Part shown: piece after piece, positions 45,067 through 53,058 of the stretch
Position numbering within the stretch: position 1 is the first letter of the stretch
Layout: each line of letters opens with the position of its first letter
NCBI GenBank assembly: GCA_029100405.1
Contig: JAQXPG010000125.1
Coordinates: 1 to 56,576, forward strand
Source of the DNA: Lachnospiraceae bacterium
GTDB taxonomy: Bacteria; Bacillota; Clostridia; Lachnospirales; Lachnospiraceae
DNA: 56,576 nucleotides
Direction: 5' to 3'
The notes under the pieces: model-generated
What the model was told of the DNA's origin: nothing
The model's database searches: none
Seen by the model: only the letters and a program-made list of their open reading frames with translations
Program-made: the position numbers and the translations under genes

Positions 45067-46279
45067 TCTGTTCCTCATTTATCACATGAGAAATTACATC
45101 CCATGCGTCTTCTTTTGTCACACGTTCAATACATGGGAACACTTTGAAATCATTATAAATGCAATGGTTATTGCAATTATAACAATCCATATGCTTAGTA
45201 ATTAAATATGGATCTCTATAACCTAATGATGCGTATTGATAATGTGCATATCTATCATATGTATAACCACCACATACCATAAATGTCTTTACACCACGCG
45301 CAACAGCAATATGGTAGGCACTTGTATCGTTTGTGACTACATATTCAGCCTTACCAATAACTGAGGTGAATTCAATTATATTGGTCTTACCTATAACATC
45401 TACATATGTAATATCTGGAATATAACTTAGCATCTCTTCAATGGAAGGTCTATCATGCTCTGTTCCACAAATAACTAGCGGCAATCCAGTCTCTTCCTGA
45501 ATTTTCTTAGCAATATATGCGTAGTTCTTCACATCCCATTTTTTTACATCCATACTTGCCACGGGGAATACAATAAAGAATTTTTCAGGCAACTTCACTG
45601 GTGGTTTAATCTCTGGAAGACTTGCAGGACTTGCAACACAATCATTCGCGCCCAATCTCTTCATAATTTCCGCATAGTACTGAATTAAGTGCATGTTTTC
45701 CTGTTCTAATTCAATCACATCAGTATAGATACTTCTTCTCTTCTTGTTAGAAAGTTGTTGGGGAAGTGCACGGTTAACTACACCTATCTTTTTATCTGAA
45801 CAAGCAGCTCTACTCGCAAAAATATTCGTTGTACATTCTTCAGACCCCACTGGGTCTAAAAGGATATCATAGTACTCAGATCGAAGCAGTCTAAAAAGAT
45901 CTCTGCGCTTTTTTAGATTAATTGTTGCACCAGTGAAATCTAGAGGTAAAACCTTATCATATATACCTCTTGCAATATATAAATCCTTAAAGGCCTTTTG
46001 ACACGCAATTGTAAGTTCATATTGTTCTGTCGGCCATATCTCTCTCAGATACTGACTAACTCCATAAAACATAATCCCATCGCCCAGGGCCATATTATAT
46101 ACTATTAAAACCTTCTTCTTTCCCGTTTTCTTCTTAGGTTTTTTTAGCGTTAATAATATAGCAGAATCAATCACAAAAAAAAGTGAACGAATCCTCTGTA
46201 ATGCTGATTTACGCCAAAGCATCTGGTTTAAACCCAGAAAATTCTTTGAAATGTTATAATTAATTTTCTGATTCTCCAT
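45059..46279 (-). CDS. GT9-family heptosyltransferase-like enzyme
   Basis: A 406-residue GT-B enzyme of the ADP-heptose:acceptor type. It has VLIVYNMALGDGIMFYGVSQ (the G-D-x-(I/L) loop), LLDPVGSEECTT, IVFPVASMDVKKWDVKNYAY (the KxW donor block) and YVVTNDTSAYHIAVARGVKT (the D-T-S/G-x-x-H signature). The C-terminus has a Cys cluster, MDCYNCNNHCIY then PCIERV. GT9 enzymes are best known from LPS core; here the enzyme sits in a Gram-positive locus beside genes for ADP-heptose. Confidence 0.88.
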   Translation of the reverse strand: MENQKINYNISKNFLGLNQMLWRKSALQRIRSLFFVIDSAILLTLKKPKKKTGKKKVLIVYNMALGDGIMFYGVSQYLREIWPTEQYELTIACQKAFKDLYIARGIYDKVLPLDFTGATINLKKRRDLFRLLRSEYYDILLDPVGSEECTTNIFASRAACSDKKIGVVNRALPQQLSNKKRRSIYTDVIELEQENMHLIQYYAEIMKRLGANDCVASPASLPEIKPPVKLPEKFFIVFPVASMDVKKWDVKNYAYIAKKIQEETGLPLVICGTEHDRPSIEEMLSYIPDITYVDVIGKTNIIEFTSVIGKAEYVVTNDTSAYHIAVARGVKTFMVCGGYTYDRYAHYQYASLGYRDPYLITKHMDCYNCNNHCIYNDFKVFPCIERVTKEDAWDVISHVINEEQNV

Positions 46280-46288
46280 CAGCCATCC

Positions 46289-46870
46289 CTACTCTTCTAC
46301 TTTCGAAACTATATACTCCGCCGCATCTAGTAACGTCTCTCGGTATATTACATTTCTATATTTGGATTTTTTTACATCCGATATCACAGTAGCCGCTTCA
46401 TTATCTTGGATCAAAATACCTTTACATCCAGAATCCTTACAAATCGCACAGTCGCGTATTTTGTCTCCTATAGCATAGCTATTATTCAAATCTATTCCGT
46501 ATTCTTGAACCGCCATCTGATACATACCGAGTTTTGGTTTTCTACACTCACAATCCATTTTATACTTTTCAACAATTGCATTTGGATGATGTGGGCAGTA
46601 GTAAACCTTTGTAATGGTTATTCCATATTCTTCTAATTTAGAAAGCATCCAATTATTCAAGTCATGGAATTGGTCTTCCGAATAATACCCTCTCGCGATA
46701 CCAGATTGATTTGTAACTATCACCAACAGATAGCCAGCCTTTTGAAGCAGTTTTAAACCATCTAATACACCAGGAAGAAACTCAAATTCTTCCTTTTTGT
46801 ACAAATATTGTTTCTCAACATTAATTGTTCCATCCCTGTCAAGGAATACGGCCTTTGATAGATGCTGCAT
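46289..46870 (-). CDS. gmhB: D,D-heptose 1,7-bisphosphate phosphatase
   Basis: A 193-residue HAD phosphatase: AVFLDRDGTINVEKQYLYKK (motif I), VIVTNQSGIARGYYSEDQFH, the zinc loop YYCPHHPN with CECRKPKLGM and IGDKIRDCAI. It removes the C7 phosphate of the bisphosphate made by HldE. The stop and the gmhA region downstream are contiguous; it overlaps gmhA by one base. Stand-alone counterpart of the C-terminal half of 8030-9343. Confidence 0.93.
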   Translation of the reverse strand: MQHLSKAVFLDRDGTINVEKQYLYKKEEFEFLPGVLDGLKLLQKAGYLLVIVTNQSGIARGYYSEDQFHDLNNWMLSKLEEYGITITKVYYCPHHPNAIVEKYKMDCECRKPKLGMYQMAVQEYGIDLNNSYAIGDKIRDCAICKDSGCKGILIQDNEAATVISDVKKSKYRNVIYRETLLDAAEYIVSKVEE

Positions 46871-47442
46871 TATGCTAATTCGCTTTCTGCAATCTCACAT
46901 ACGATATGAATAATACAAATATGACTTTCCTGAATTCTTGCTGTAACATCAGACGGAACTACTATTGGATAGTCAACTATCTTAGCAATCTTACCACCAT
47001 CTTTACCAACCAAAGCTGCTGTTTTAGCACCCTTTCCTTTGGCGACTTCAATTGCACGATATACATTTTCCGAATTACCGCTTGTGCTAATACCTATAAA
47101 TAAATCATCCGGCTTAACATGTCCTTCTGCCTGCCGAGCGAATACATCATCATAACTATAATCATTCGCAATTGCTGTCATAGTTGCGACATCTGCATTT
47201 AGTACAATTGCTGGCCACGCACTTCTTTCCTTTTGAAACCTGCCCACAATCTCTCCGGCAAAATGAAGTGCATCTGAAGCAGATCCCCCATTGCCACACA
47301 AAATTAGCTTATTTCCAGATTTTATGGTGTCAGCTACAACTTCTCCTAATTTATTGATAAGGGATAATAATTCTGGACTCTCAATAATTCTATTCTTAAC
47401 TTCAATAGAGTCTCTCAGTCTCTGTTCTGCGATATTTTCCAT
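46870..47442 (-). CDS. gmhA: Sedoheptulose-7-phosphate isomerase (ADP-heptose route copy)
   Basis: A 190-residue SIS-domain isomerase with LILCGNGGSASDALHFAGEI, FQKERSAWPAIVLNADVATM, IGISTSGNSENVYRAIEVAK and RIQESHICIIHIVCE. It is closer to the classic GmhA of the ADP-heptose route than the copy at 7366-8016, which has an insertion with MAIPLVAHEALTTAYINDVD. It supplies D-glycero-D-manno-heptose 7-phosphate to HldE, encoded 3 bp upstream. Confidence 0.93.
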   Translation of the reverse strand: MENIAEQRLRDSIEVKNRIIESPELLSLINKLGEVVADTIKSGNKLILCGNGGSASDALHFAGEIVGRFQKERSAWPAIVLNADVATMTAIANDYSYDDVFARQAEGHVKPDDLFIGISTSGNSENVYRAIEVAKGKGAKTAALVGKDGGKIAKIVDYPIVVPSDVTARIQESHICIIHIVCEIAESELA

Positions 47443-47445
47443 TTT

Positions 47446-48873
47446 TCACCTCTTATTATCATTTATTTTCTTTATAATATTTGTTGTTGATTTACCTGGA
47501 ACAAAATCAATTAGTTCTACAGAACCACCTCTTTTTTCCACAATATCCCAACCTACAATATTTTCTTTTGTCTTATAATCAGCGCCCTTAACTAGGACAT
47601 CTGGCTGAACTTCCTTAATTAATTCATATGGTGTATCTGAATCAAAGATAACAATATAATCAATAAACGGTAAAGCTGCCAGCATCTCGGCTCGATCTGA
47701 CTCAGAATTGATTGGCCGGCCCTTACCTTTCAATCTTCTAACCGATGCATCACTATTCAGTCCTAATACAAGAAGATCACCCAACTTAGCAGACTCTTCT
47801 AAGTATCTAAGGTGGCCAATATGCAATATGTCAAAACATCCATTGGTGAAGACAATCTTCTTATCCATGTTATTCTTTCGAATAGAAGCAGCTTCTGTAA
47901 TTGGAACAATCTTATCTGTCCCATCTTCGAAAGTCACCTTGCCTGCATAATTATTAACTTCGTCTCTTGTTACAACCGATGTTCCCCTCTTTGTGACCTG
48001 AATACCTGCAGCAATATTCGCCACTCGAATCGCCTGTGATAACTCACTTCCAGTTGAAATCTCGGATGCCAGATACGCAATTGCTGTATCCCCTGCGCCG
48101 GTTACATCGAATACCTCCACCTTAGCACTTGGATAAGTATTAGATGTTTCCCTACCGATTAGAATCATACCATCACCGCCACGAGTGACTAATATGTACT
48201 CACAACCGCAAGACTCTAGCAGGCTTCTACCGGCCTTAATAATTTCATCTGTTGTATCGGTCGGCATTCCTGTAAGATCGCCAATTTCTTTCAAATTTGG
48301 TTTTAAAAGAGTTGCCCCATCATACTTATGAATATTTGGATCTTTTACATCAATAAAAACATCTTTTCCATGTTTTTTTGCAATTTGAATCGCTTTTGGC
48401 GTGAATGATTTGGATAATACTCCCTTGCAATAATCAGATAAAAGTATTAAGTCAAATTCATCTGCATGTTTATCTAATAGGCTTAATAATTGTTCTTCTT
48501 CTGAAGCAGCAATGTCACTTTTTTGCTCTTTATCGAGTCGAAGTAGCTGTTGCCCGTTGTCTGCGATAAATCGAGTCTTAATCGTAGTGATTCTCTCACT
48601 GCTTTTAACCACCATCTCCGTATTGATTGCCTGTTTTTCTAACAATTCTATTAATTGTGCTCCAACAGAATCCTCACCTATAACAGTCATGATAGACGCA
48701 TCTACGCCTGATGCAACAATATTAATTGCAACATTAGCAGCCCCACCAAGAACATATCTCTCACTTTTGCTTAGCAAAACTGGAACTGGTGCCTCTGGAG
48801 AAATACGCTTAACATTTCCAGAAATATACTTGTCAATCATCACATCGCCAATTACTAGGACTCTTGCATTCAT
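47446..48873 (-). CDS. hldE: Bifunctional heptose 7-phosphate kinase / heptose 1-phosphate adenylyltransferase
   Basis: A 475-residue two-domain enzyme in the usual order. Residues 1-320 are a PfkB/ribokinase-like kinase (VIGDVMIDKYISGNVKRISP, VLGGAANVAINIVASG, DVTGAGDTAIAYLASEI). Residues about 335-475 are a cytidylyltransferase-like domain (VFTNGCFDILHIGHLRYLEE, NSDASVRRLKGKGRP, DVLVKGADYK). It phosphorylates the C1 of heptose 7-phosphate in the beta configuration and later forms ADP-heptose. The start ATG follows GAGAGG by eight bases. The rmlD remnant ends 36 bp upstream, so hldE was once downstream of rml genes. Confidence 0.95.
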   Translation of the reverse strand: MNARVLVIGDVMIDKYISGNVKRISPEAPVPVLLSKSERYVLGGAANVAINIVASGVDASIMTVIGEDSVGAQLIELLEKQAINTEMVVKSSERITTIKTRFIADNGQQLLRLDKEQKSDIAASEEEQLLSLLDKHADEFDLILLSDYCKGVLSKSFTPKAIQIAKKHGKDVFIDVKDPNIHKYDGATLLKPNLKEIGDLTGMPTDTTDEIIKAGRSLLESCGCEYILVTRGGDGMILIGRETSNTYPSAKVEVFDVTGAGDTAIAYLASEISTGSELSQAIRVANIAAGIQVTKRGTSVVTRDEVNNYAGKVTFEDGTDKIVPITEAASIRKNNMDKKIVFTNGCFDILHIGHLRYLEESAKLGDLLVLGLNSDASVRRLKGKGRPINSESDRAEMLAALPFIDYIVIFDSDTPYELIKEVQPDVLVKGADYKTKENIVGWDIVEKRGGSVELIDFVPGKSTTNIIKKINDNKR

Positions 48874-48909
48874 CAGCCGAACCTCTCAAATATCGTATAA
48901 AACCCTTAG

Positions 48910-49031
48910 TTACTCATTCTCTTTTAGTGCCGCCAGATATCTATCCACTGCATCCTGCCATGTAGGAAGTGGGGTAAATCCATTCTCAACCAACTTCTTC
49001 TCAAGACGAGAATTGAATGGGCGGAAATGCC
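48910..49031 (-). pseudogene. Truncated dTDP-4-dehydrorhamnose reductase (rmlD) C-terminus
   Basis: A frame ending with TAA at 48910 reads RPFNSRLEKKLVENGFTPLP then TWQDAVDRYLAALKENE, the characteristic end of RmlD proteins. Only about 40 of the usual 280-300 residues remain; the homology stops exactly where the REP-like repeat at 49032 begins. Confidence 0.8.
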
Positions 49032-49050
49032 GGTGACAGGTACTGTTAAG
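49032..49050. repeat. REP-like repeat, right copy 1
   Basis: GGTGACAGGTACTGTTAAG, a direct copy of the core of 49083-49108 with two mismatches, 58 bp away, and an inverted copy relative to 543-568. It marks the breakpoint of rmlD. Confidence 0.6.
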
Positions 49051-49055
49051 AAAAT

Positions 49056-49083
49056 ATTATAATGTTACAAAAATATTATGCAA
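49056..49083 (-). promoter_or_regulatory. Candidate promoter between two REP-like repeats, reading into block D
   Basis: On minus, TTGCAT (49078-49083), 16-bp spacer, then a perfect TATAAT (49056-49061). Transcription would pass the rmlD stub into hldE. The very AT-rich 32-bp spacer between the repeats consists almost wholly of this promoter. As rmlD and everything 5' of it were lost, it may be the present promoter of the heptose operon. Confidence 0.5.
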
Positions 49084-49108
49084 ATATCTGGTGACAGGCA
49101 CTATTAAG
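49083..49108. repeat. REP-like repeat, right copy 2
   Basis: A 26-bp sequence with core GGTGACAGGCACTATTAAG; 25 of 26 bases match the reverse complement of 543-568 by eye. It abuts the truncated end of the IS21-type transposase fragment (stop at 49104 lies inside it). Confidence 0.65.
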
Positions 49109-49465
49109 CGTCCTGCTGGATGTAATAGCAGAACTGGGAATACATCAGCGGCTCATCGCCAGCCAGCTGGCATTCGTTGACATACTCGGACAAAGCAGCT
49201 TCCTGGTTACGCCGTTTCGCATCAACTCCTTTCTGACGCGGTTCTAATCCGGCAGCCTTTTGTGGCTGTCAGTTACCGGAGGATAAAGGATCTTCTTCAG
49301 GTCCGCATTGGTTACATTTGCGGACGGCGGCCAGGTAAGGCCATGATCCTCAGCCCTCTGTAATACTTCGGAAACAGTGTTCCGGGAACACGAAGCAGCA
49401 AGAGCTATATTTCTCTCGCTGTACCCCTGGCTTTTCAGCCGGAGGATTTCTCTGAAGTTCGTCAC
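49104..49465 (-). pseudogene. Decayed IS21-family transposase IstA (N-terminal part)
   Basis: The frame from 49465 reads MTNFREILRLKSQGYSERNI then AASCSRNTVSEVLQRAEDHG, the helix-turn-helix start of IstA, ending early after LPD. A shifted frame (from about 49243) then gives NQEAALSEYVNECQLAGDEP and LMYSQFCYYIQQDA, the next conserved block of IstA. The catalytic DDE part and istB are missing. Truncation falls at the REP-like repeat. Confidence 0.8.
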
Positions 49466-49537
49466 TTCTGTGACTTCCTTTGAATGAATCTCAACGCACT
49501 ATTACATTTGTCATCATTGTAGGAGTCCCAAACAAAA

Positions 49538-49583
49538 GTGGCTCAGTTATCGCCGGAATGGTGGCTCAGTTGCACCGGACAGA
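49538..49583. mobile_element. IS21-type terminal repeats
   Basis: Two tandem 23-bp units, GTGGCTCAGTTATCGCCGGA and GTGGCTCAGTTGCACCGGAC, lie 5' of the istA fragment. Multiple GTGGCTCAGT-type repeats at the ends are typical of IS21 relatives. Only this end of the element remains. The rest of 49466-49649 holds no gene. Confidence 0.7.
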
Positions 49584-49649
49584 GTGCTCAACGGGCTCCG
49601 AATTCTTCATTTTATTTCTGGTAAAACCGATTGATAACCTTCCCAGTAG

Positions 49650-49994
49650 CTATGAGAACGAATAAATCACTATTCCGGCAATCATTATTACAAGTCCGAA
49701 TATTTTTTCTTTACTAATCTTTTCACGAAAGAATTTAGCCCCTAAAATTGTTACATAAAGATAGCTTGTTGATTCTAAAACCGGTCCAAGCGAAAGAGAA
49801 ATTCCCTTATAGGCCATAATTGAGAGTACAGTTGCTGCAAAGAACATCACATACGCAACAACAACTCTCAGATTAAGATATTCAGACCAAAAGCTATTGT
49901 GTTCTTTAAGGGCCTCTCTTTTTAAAAGTACTTGCGAGACGGAACTTATAAAAGTCCCTATCAACATCCATATGGCATAAGATGCGGTATTCAT
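49650..49994 (-). CDS. EmrE/ArnEF-like small flippase subunit (second of pair)
   Basis: A 114-residue four-helix protein of the small multidrug resistance/EamA-half type: YAIWMLIGTFISSVSQVLLK, VAYVMFFAATVLSIMAYKGI, SLGPVLESTSYLYVTILGAK and IFGLVIMIAGIVIYSFS. Such half-size proteins work as dimers; ArnE/ArnF flip undecaprenyl-phosphate aminoarabinose. It overlaps its partner by 4 bp. Last gene of block E, and probable flippase for the sugar made by the GT2 upstream. Confidence 0.8.
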   Translation of the reverse strand: MNTASYAIWMLIGTFISSVSQVLLKREALKEHNSFWSEYLNLRVVVAYVMFFAATVLSIMAYKGISLSLGPVLESTSYLYVTILGAKFFREKISKEKIFGLVIMIAGIVIYSFS

Positions 49995-50368
49995 TTATTT
50001 TCCTTTTTACGTGCTTTGTCAGGGGCTAGAGCATAGATAATAATTCCTGCGATAATTAATAAGGCTCCAATGATCTTCCCAGATGAAATACGCTCGTGAA
50101 AAAGGACATACCCCCATACCATCCCCCAAACTATGGTAACAGCCTTATTAGAAAATGCAGTCGTTAAGGGAATATATTTGATCACCTGTTGCCACCCAAT
50201 TGCATACACGCTAAGAGAGAAAAGGACTAATACATAAAAAATCACGAATCCTTTGCTTAGGAAATCATTTTCAGCCGCCTTTTTACTAAAAACACTACTC
50301 AGAGAATAAATCAGCATGATAATATTAAGAAGAATTACACTATTTATTTTTTTCTTCATTATTATCAC
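49991..50368 (-). CDS. EmrE/ArnEF-like small flippase subunit (first of pair)
   Basis: A 125-residue four-helix protein: INSVILLNIIMLIYSLSSVF, GFVIFYVLVLFSLSVYAIGW, IPLTTAFSNKAVTIVWGMVW and IIGALLIIAGIIIYAL, with a basic C-terminus. A Met three codons in (MKKKINS) is an alternative start. It resembles ArnE-type subunits and forms a two-gene pair with 49650-49994, consistent with a heterodimer. It overlaps the GT2 gene by 29 bp. Confidence 0.8.
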   Translation of the reverse strand: MIIMKKKINSVILLNIIMLIYSLSSVFSKKAAENDFLSKGFVIFYVLVLFSLSVYAIGWQQVIKYIPLTTAFSNKAVTIVWGMVWGYVLFHERISSGKIIGALLIIAGIIIYALAPDKARKKENK

Positions 50369-51299
50369 CTACAATTCGTTCTCTAATTACATATTGTGGA
50401 GCAGCATTAAGACTGATATATATCCTACCAACATACTCTCCTATCAGTCCCAAAACAAGCAAAATGAAACCGCCCAATATCAATATCGTACATATAATTG
50501 AACTCCACCCCATGGGAATATCGGGAGTAAGAAAATGATGGACCACAATATAAATTAAATATACAAAGCCGGCTAGCGCTATAAGTGCACCCGCTACACT
50601 TGCTACTCTGAGCGGTTTTACCGAAAATGCTGTAAATCCATTCATCCAAAGCTTTATCAGCTTTCCTAATGTATACCCTGAATGCCCTGTCTTCCTGCTA
50701 CGATGGTGAACCGGAACATTACATATGTTTCTTGTCGATCTTAGAACCAAGCCTATGACATAAGGATAGGAACACTCATACCTTGCCATTTCATCTGCGA
50801 CAAAACGTCTTATTGCAAAATAACTTGAAATGTATAAATTATGCGGTTTATCAAGCATGATTTCAGTCATTTTACTATTCACTTTGCTTCCAATGTTTCG
50901 AAAGAAACTATGTTCTTTCTTTTCATACGATGCATAAACAGCGTCATAACCTTCATCAAGCTTTTCCAGGAGTTTTCCAACTTCATTTGCTGGGGTCTGC
51001 CCATCGTCATCAAGGCAGACAATATAATCCCCTTTAGATTCTCTTATTCCAGCCATTAATGCTGCATGCTGGCCAAAATTTTTTGCAAATCTAAGTCCTC
51101 GAATGTTACTCTGACGGGATACAAGATTTTTAATGATATCAAATGTTTGATCTTTGGAAGCGTCATCTACTAATACAATCTCATAGTGATATTGAGCCAA
51201 GCGTTTCATTGTAGAATTGATTTCATCAACAACATCTGAAATTGTATTTTGGGAACAATAAGATGGGATAACAAATGATACAAGTTTATTATTGTTCAT
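50340..51299 (-). CDS. GtrB/ArnC-like undecaprenyl-phosphate sugar transferase
   Basis: A 319-residue GT2 with a GT-A domain (VSFVIPSYCSQNTISDVVDE, VLVDDASKDQT, FAKNFGQHAALMAGIRESKG, CLDDDGQTPANE) and two C-terminal helices (VASVAGALIALAGFVYLIYI, IICTILILGGFILLVLGLIG) ending GEYVGRIYI. This is the ArnC/GtrB/CsbB layout. It would link an activated sugar, here probably an acetamido-dideoxyhexose, to undecaprenyl phosphate. The adjacent EmrE-like pair and YfhO protein complete the system. Confidence 0.9.
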   Translation of the reverse strand: MNNNKLVSFVIPSYCSQNTISDVVDEINSTMKRLAQYHYEIVLVDDASKDQTFDIIKNLVSRQSNIRGLRFAKNFGQHAALMAGIRESKGDYIVCLDDDGQTPANEVGKLLEKLDEGYDAVYASYEKKEHSFFRNIGSKVNSKMTEIMLDKPHNLYISSYFAIRRFVADEMARYECSYPYVIGLVLRSTRNICNVPVHHRSRKTGHSGYTLGKLIKLWMNGFTAFSVKPLRVASVAGALIALAGFVYLIYIVVHHFLTPDIPMGWSSIICTILILGGFILLVLGLIGEYVGRIYISLNAAPQYVIRERIVGDNNEEKNK

Positions 51300-51834
51300 T
51301 ATTAATAACCGCCATAAAAACTATATTCTGATACTTTCCATCTAAAAGCACCATATCATGAAATACCCCTTCTTGAACAAATCCAACATCCTTATAACTT
51401 CTAATGGCTCGATGATTACTTTCTAAAGCTCTTAAGAAAATGCGATGCAGGTGTAACTCACGAAATCCCAAAGAGATAAAAAGGCGTGCTGCTTCCGTTC
51501 CATATCCCTTCCCCCATTCTGCATCATCACCAATAAAGATTCCAAACTCAGCACTATTATTGATTTTGGAAATATCTCTGTAATATACAGATCCTATTGC
51601 TTTTTTCCCCTTTATCTCAATAATGTATTGTACAACTTGCCCGGTATCGACCTTCGTTTGCATCCACTTTCTATGGCTTTCCGGAGTAAATAAATCTCTG
51701 AAAATAAAGTTTTCTCTGACCTTTGGATTATTTCTCCATTTTACGACATTTGCTGTATCTGAGTCTGTTATAGGTCTTAATAATATCTCTTTTCCATCAA
51801 TCACCGGTAATTTCATTCTACAATGATCTTCCAT
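51289..51834 (-). CDS. GNAT acetyltransferase, predicted sugar N-acetyltransferase
   Basis: A 181-residue RimJ/RimL-type GNAT: ILLRPITDSDTANVVKWRNN at the N-terminus, acetyl-CoA loop WGKGYGTEAARLFISLGF near residue 108 and RAIRSYKDVGFVQEGVF. It directly follows the WecE-like gene (1-bp gap), and in enterobacterial ECA synthesis WecD acetylates the WecE product. The same role is inferred here, although the sequence is RimL-like rather than WecD-like. Confidence 0.8.
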   Translation of the reverse strand: MEDHCRMKLPVIDGKEILLRPITDSDTANVVKWRNNPKVRENFIFRDLFTPESHRKWMQTKVDTGQVVQYIIEIKGKKAIGSVYYRDISKINNSAEFGIFIGDDAEWGKGYGTEAARLFISLGFRELHLHRIFLRALESNHRAIRSYKDVGFVQEGVFHDMVLLDGKYQNIVFMAVINNEQ

Positions 51835-51835
51835 A

Positions 51836-52966
51836 TCAGCCTCGATAAAAGTTAATTACATTATCTATCACTTTATTCCTGTCTTCTTCTGACAGCCCAT
51901 AATATAAGGGTAAGCGAACTAAGCGTTCACTTTCCTTTGTTGTGTATATGTCTTCACCAGAAAAACGTCCATACTTATAGCCTGCCGGAGCGGAATGTAG
52001 CGGAACATAATGAAAGACAGTCAATATATCGTGCTCTTTCATAAAATCGATAAAAGCAGTACGCTCCTGTATGTCTTTGCATTTAATGTAAAACATATGT
52101 GCATTATGCTTACATCCATCCGGTATTACCGGGAGACTAATAAGACCTCTCTGTTGAAGCGGGAGCAATCTCCTATAGTATTCATTCCAAGAATACATTC
52201 TGTCCTTCTCGATTATATCAGCTTTTAGCAGCTGTGCCCACAAATATGCAGCATTTAATTCACTAGGTAAATAACTATCTCCAAAATCTACCCACGTGTA
52301 TTTGTCTACTTGTCCGCGGAAAAATTTAGCTCTGTTAGTACCCTTTTCTCGAAGAATTTCAGCTTTTTCGTTGAATTTAGGGTTATTAATTACAATTGCG
52401 CCACCCTCACCCATAGAAAAATTTTTGGTCTCGTGAAAAGAGTAACAGCCAAAGTCCCCTATTGTGCCTAAAAAGCGTCCTTTATATGTACTCGTAACAC
52501 CCTGTGCAGCATCTTCAATCACCTTAATGCCATGATGTCTAGCAATTTCCATTATCTTGTCCATGTCACAGGACACACCTGCATAATGAACACAACATAT
52601 GACTTTTGTTCTGTCAGTAATGGCCGCTTCAATCTTTCTCTCATCTATATTCATAGTATCTGGACGAATATCTACAAAAACCAGGCGTGCACCGCAAAGT
52701 ACAGCCGCATTTGCCGTGCTGGAAAAAGTGTAACTTGGAAGTATCACTTCATCCCCAGGTTTTAAATCGCAGAGCATAAAAGCCATATCCAGAGCCGTTG
52801 ATCCACTTGTTGTAAGCATGACTTTTTGCGCAGAAAACTTGTCTTCAAGCCATTTATTACATTTTTTAGTGTATTTTCCGTCACCACAAATTTTGTGTGA
52901 ATCAATAGCGTCTTTTACAGTTTCAATTTCATTGCCAACACAAGGCGGGACATTGAATGGAATCAT
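51836..52966 (-). CDS. wecE: dTDP-4-amino-4,6-dideoxygalactose transaminase (WecE/RffA)
   Basis: A 376-residue PLP-dependent DegT/DnrJ/EryC1/StrS aminotransferase. The match to WecE is close throughout: MIPFNVPPCVGNEIETVKDA, KICGDGKYTKKCNKWLE, LPSYTFSSTANAAVLCGARL, VFVDIRPDTMNIDERKIEAA, IEDAAQGVTSTYKGRFLGTI and FHETKNFSMGEGGA with the PLP Lys. It makes dTDP-4-amino-4,6-dideoxy-D-galactose from dTDP-4-keto-6-deoxyglucose. The needed RmlA/RmlB are not intact in this window, so the precursor must come from elsewhere in the genome. Confidence 0.9.
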   Translation of the reverse strand: MIPFNVPPCVGNEIETVKDAIDSHKICGDGKYTKKCNKWLEDKFSAQKVMLTTSGSTALDMAFMLCDLKPGDEVILPSYTFSSTANAAVLCGARLVFVDIRPDTMNIDERKIEAAITDRTKVICCVHYAGVSCDMDKIMEIARHHGIKVIEDAAQGVTSTYKGRFLGTIGDFGCYSFHETKNFSMGEGGAIVINNPKFNEKAEILREKGTNRAKFFRGQVDKYTWVDFGDSYLPSELNAAYLWAQLLKADIIEKDRMYSWNEYYRRLLPLQQRGLISLPVIPDGCKHNAHMFYIKCKDIQERTAFIDFMKEHDILTVFHYVPLHSAPAGYKYGRFSGEDIYTTKESERLVRLPLYYGLSEEDRNKVIDNVINFYRG

Positions 52967-53058
52967 TGTTCGGATCCTTTCATTTTGACTCTATGCTTAC
53001 TATATATTTAACGACAGCAACAGTTGCAACTGCAGCGATAATAGGAGTTCTACTGCTC

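Noticed and set aside
45059-48873. Heptose genes as evidence for a Gram-negative LPS core locus
   Set aside because: No lipid A, Kdo or outer-membrane export genes are present; LCP ligases, BY-kinase and YfhO indicate a Gram-positive wall.
49480-49665. Plus-strand 61-codon frame
   Set aside because: It covers the IS21-type terminal repeats and runs into the antisense end of the flippase subunit; not protein-like.
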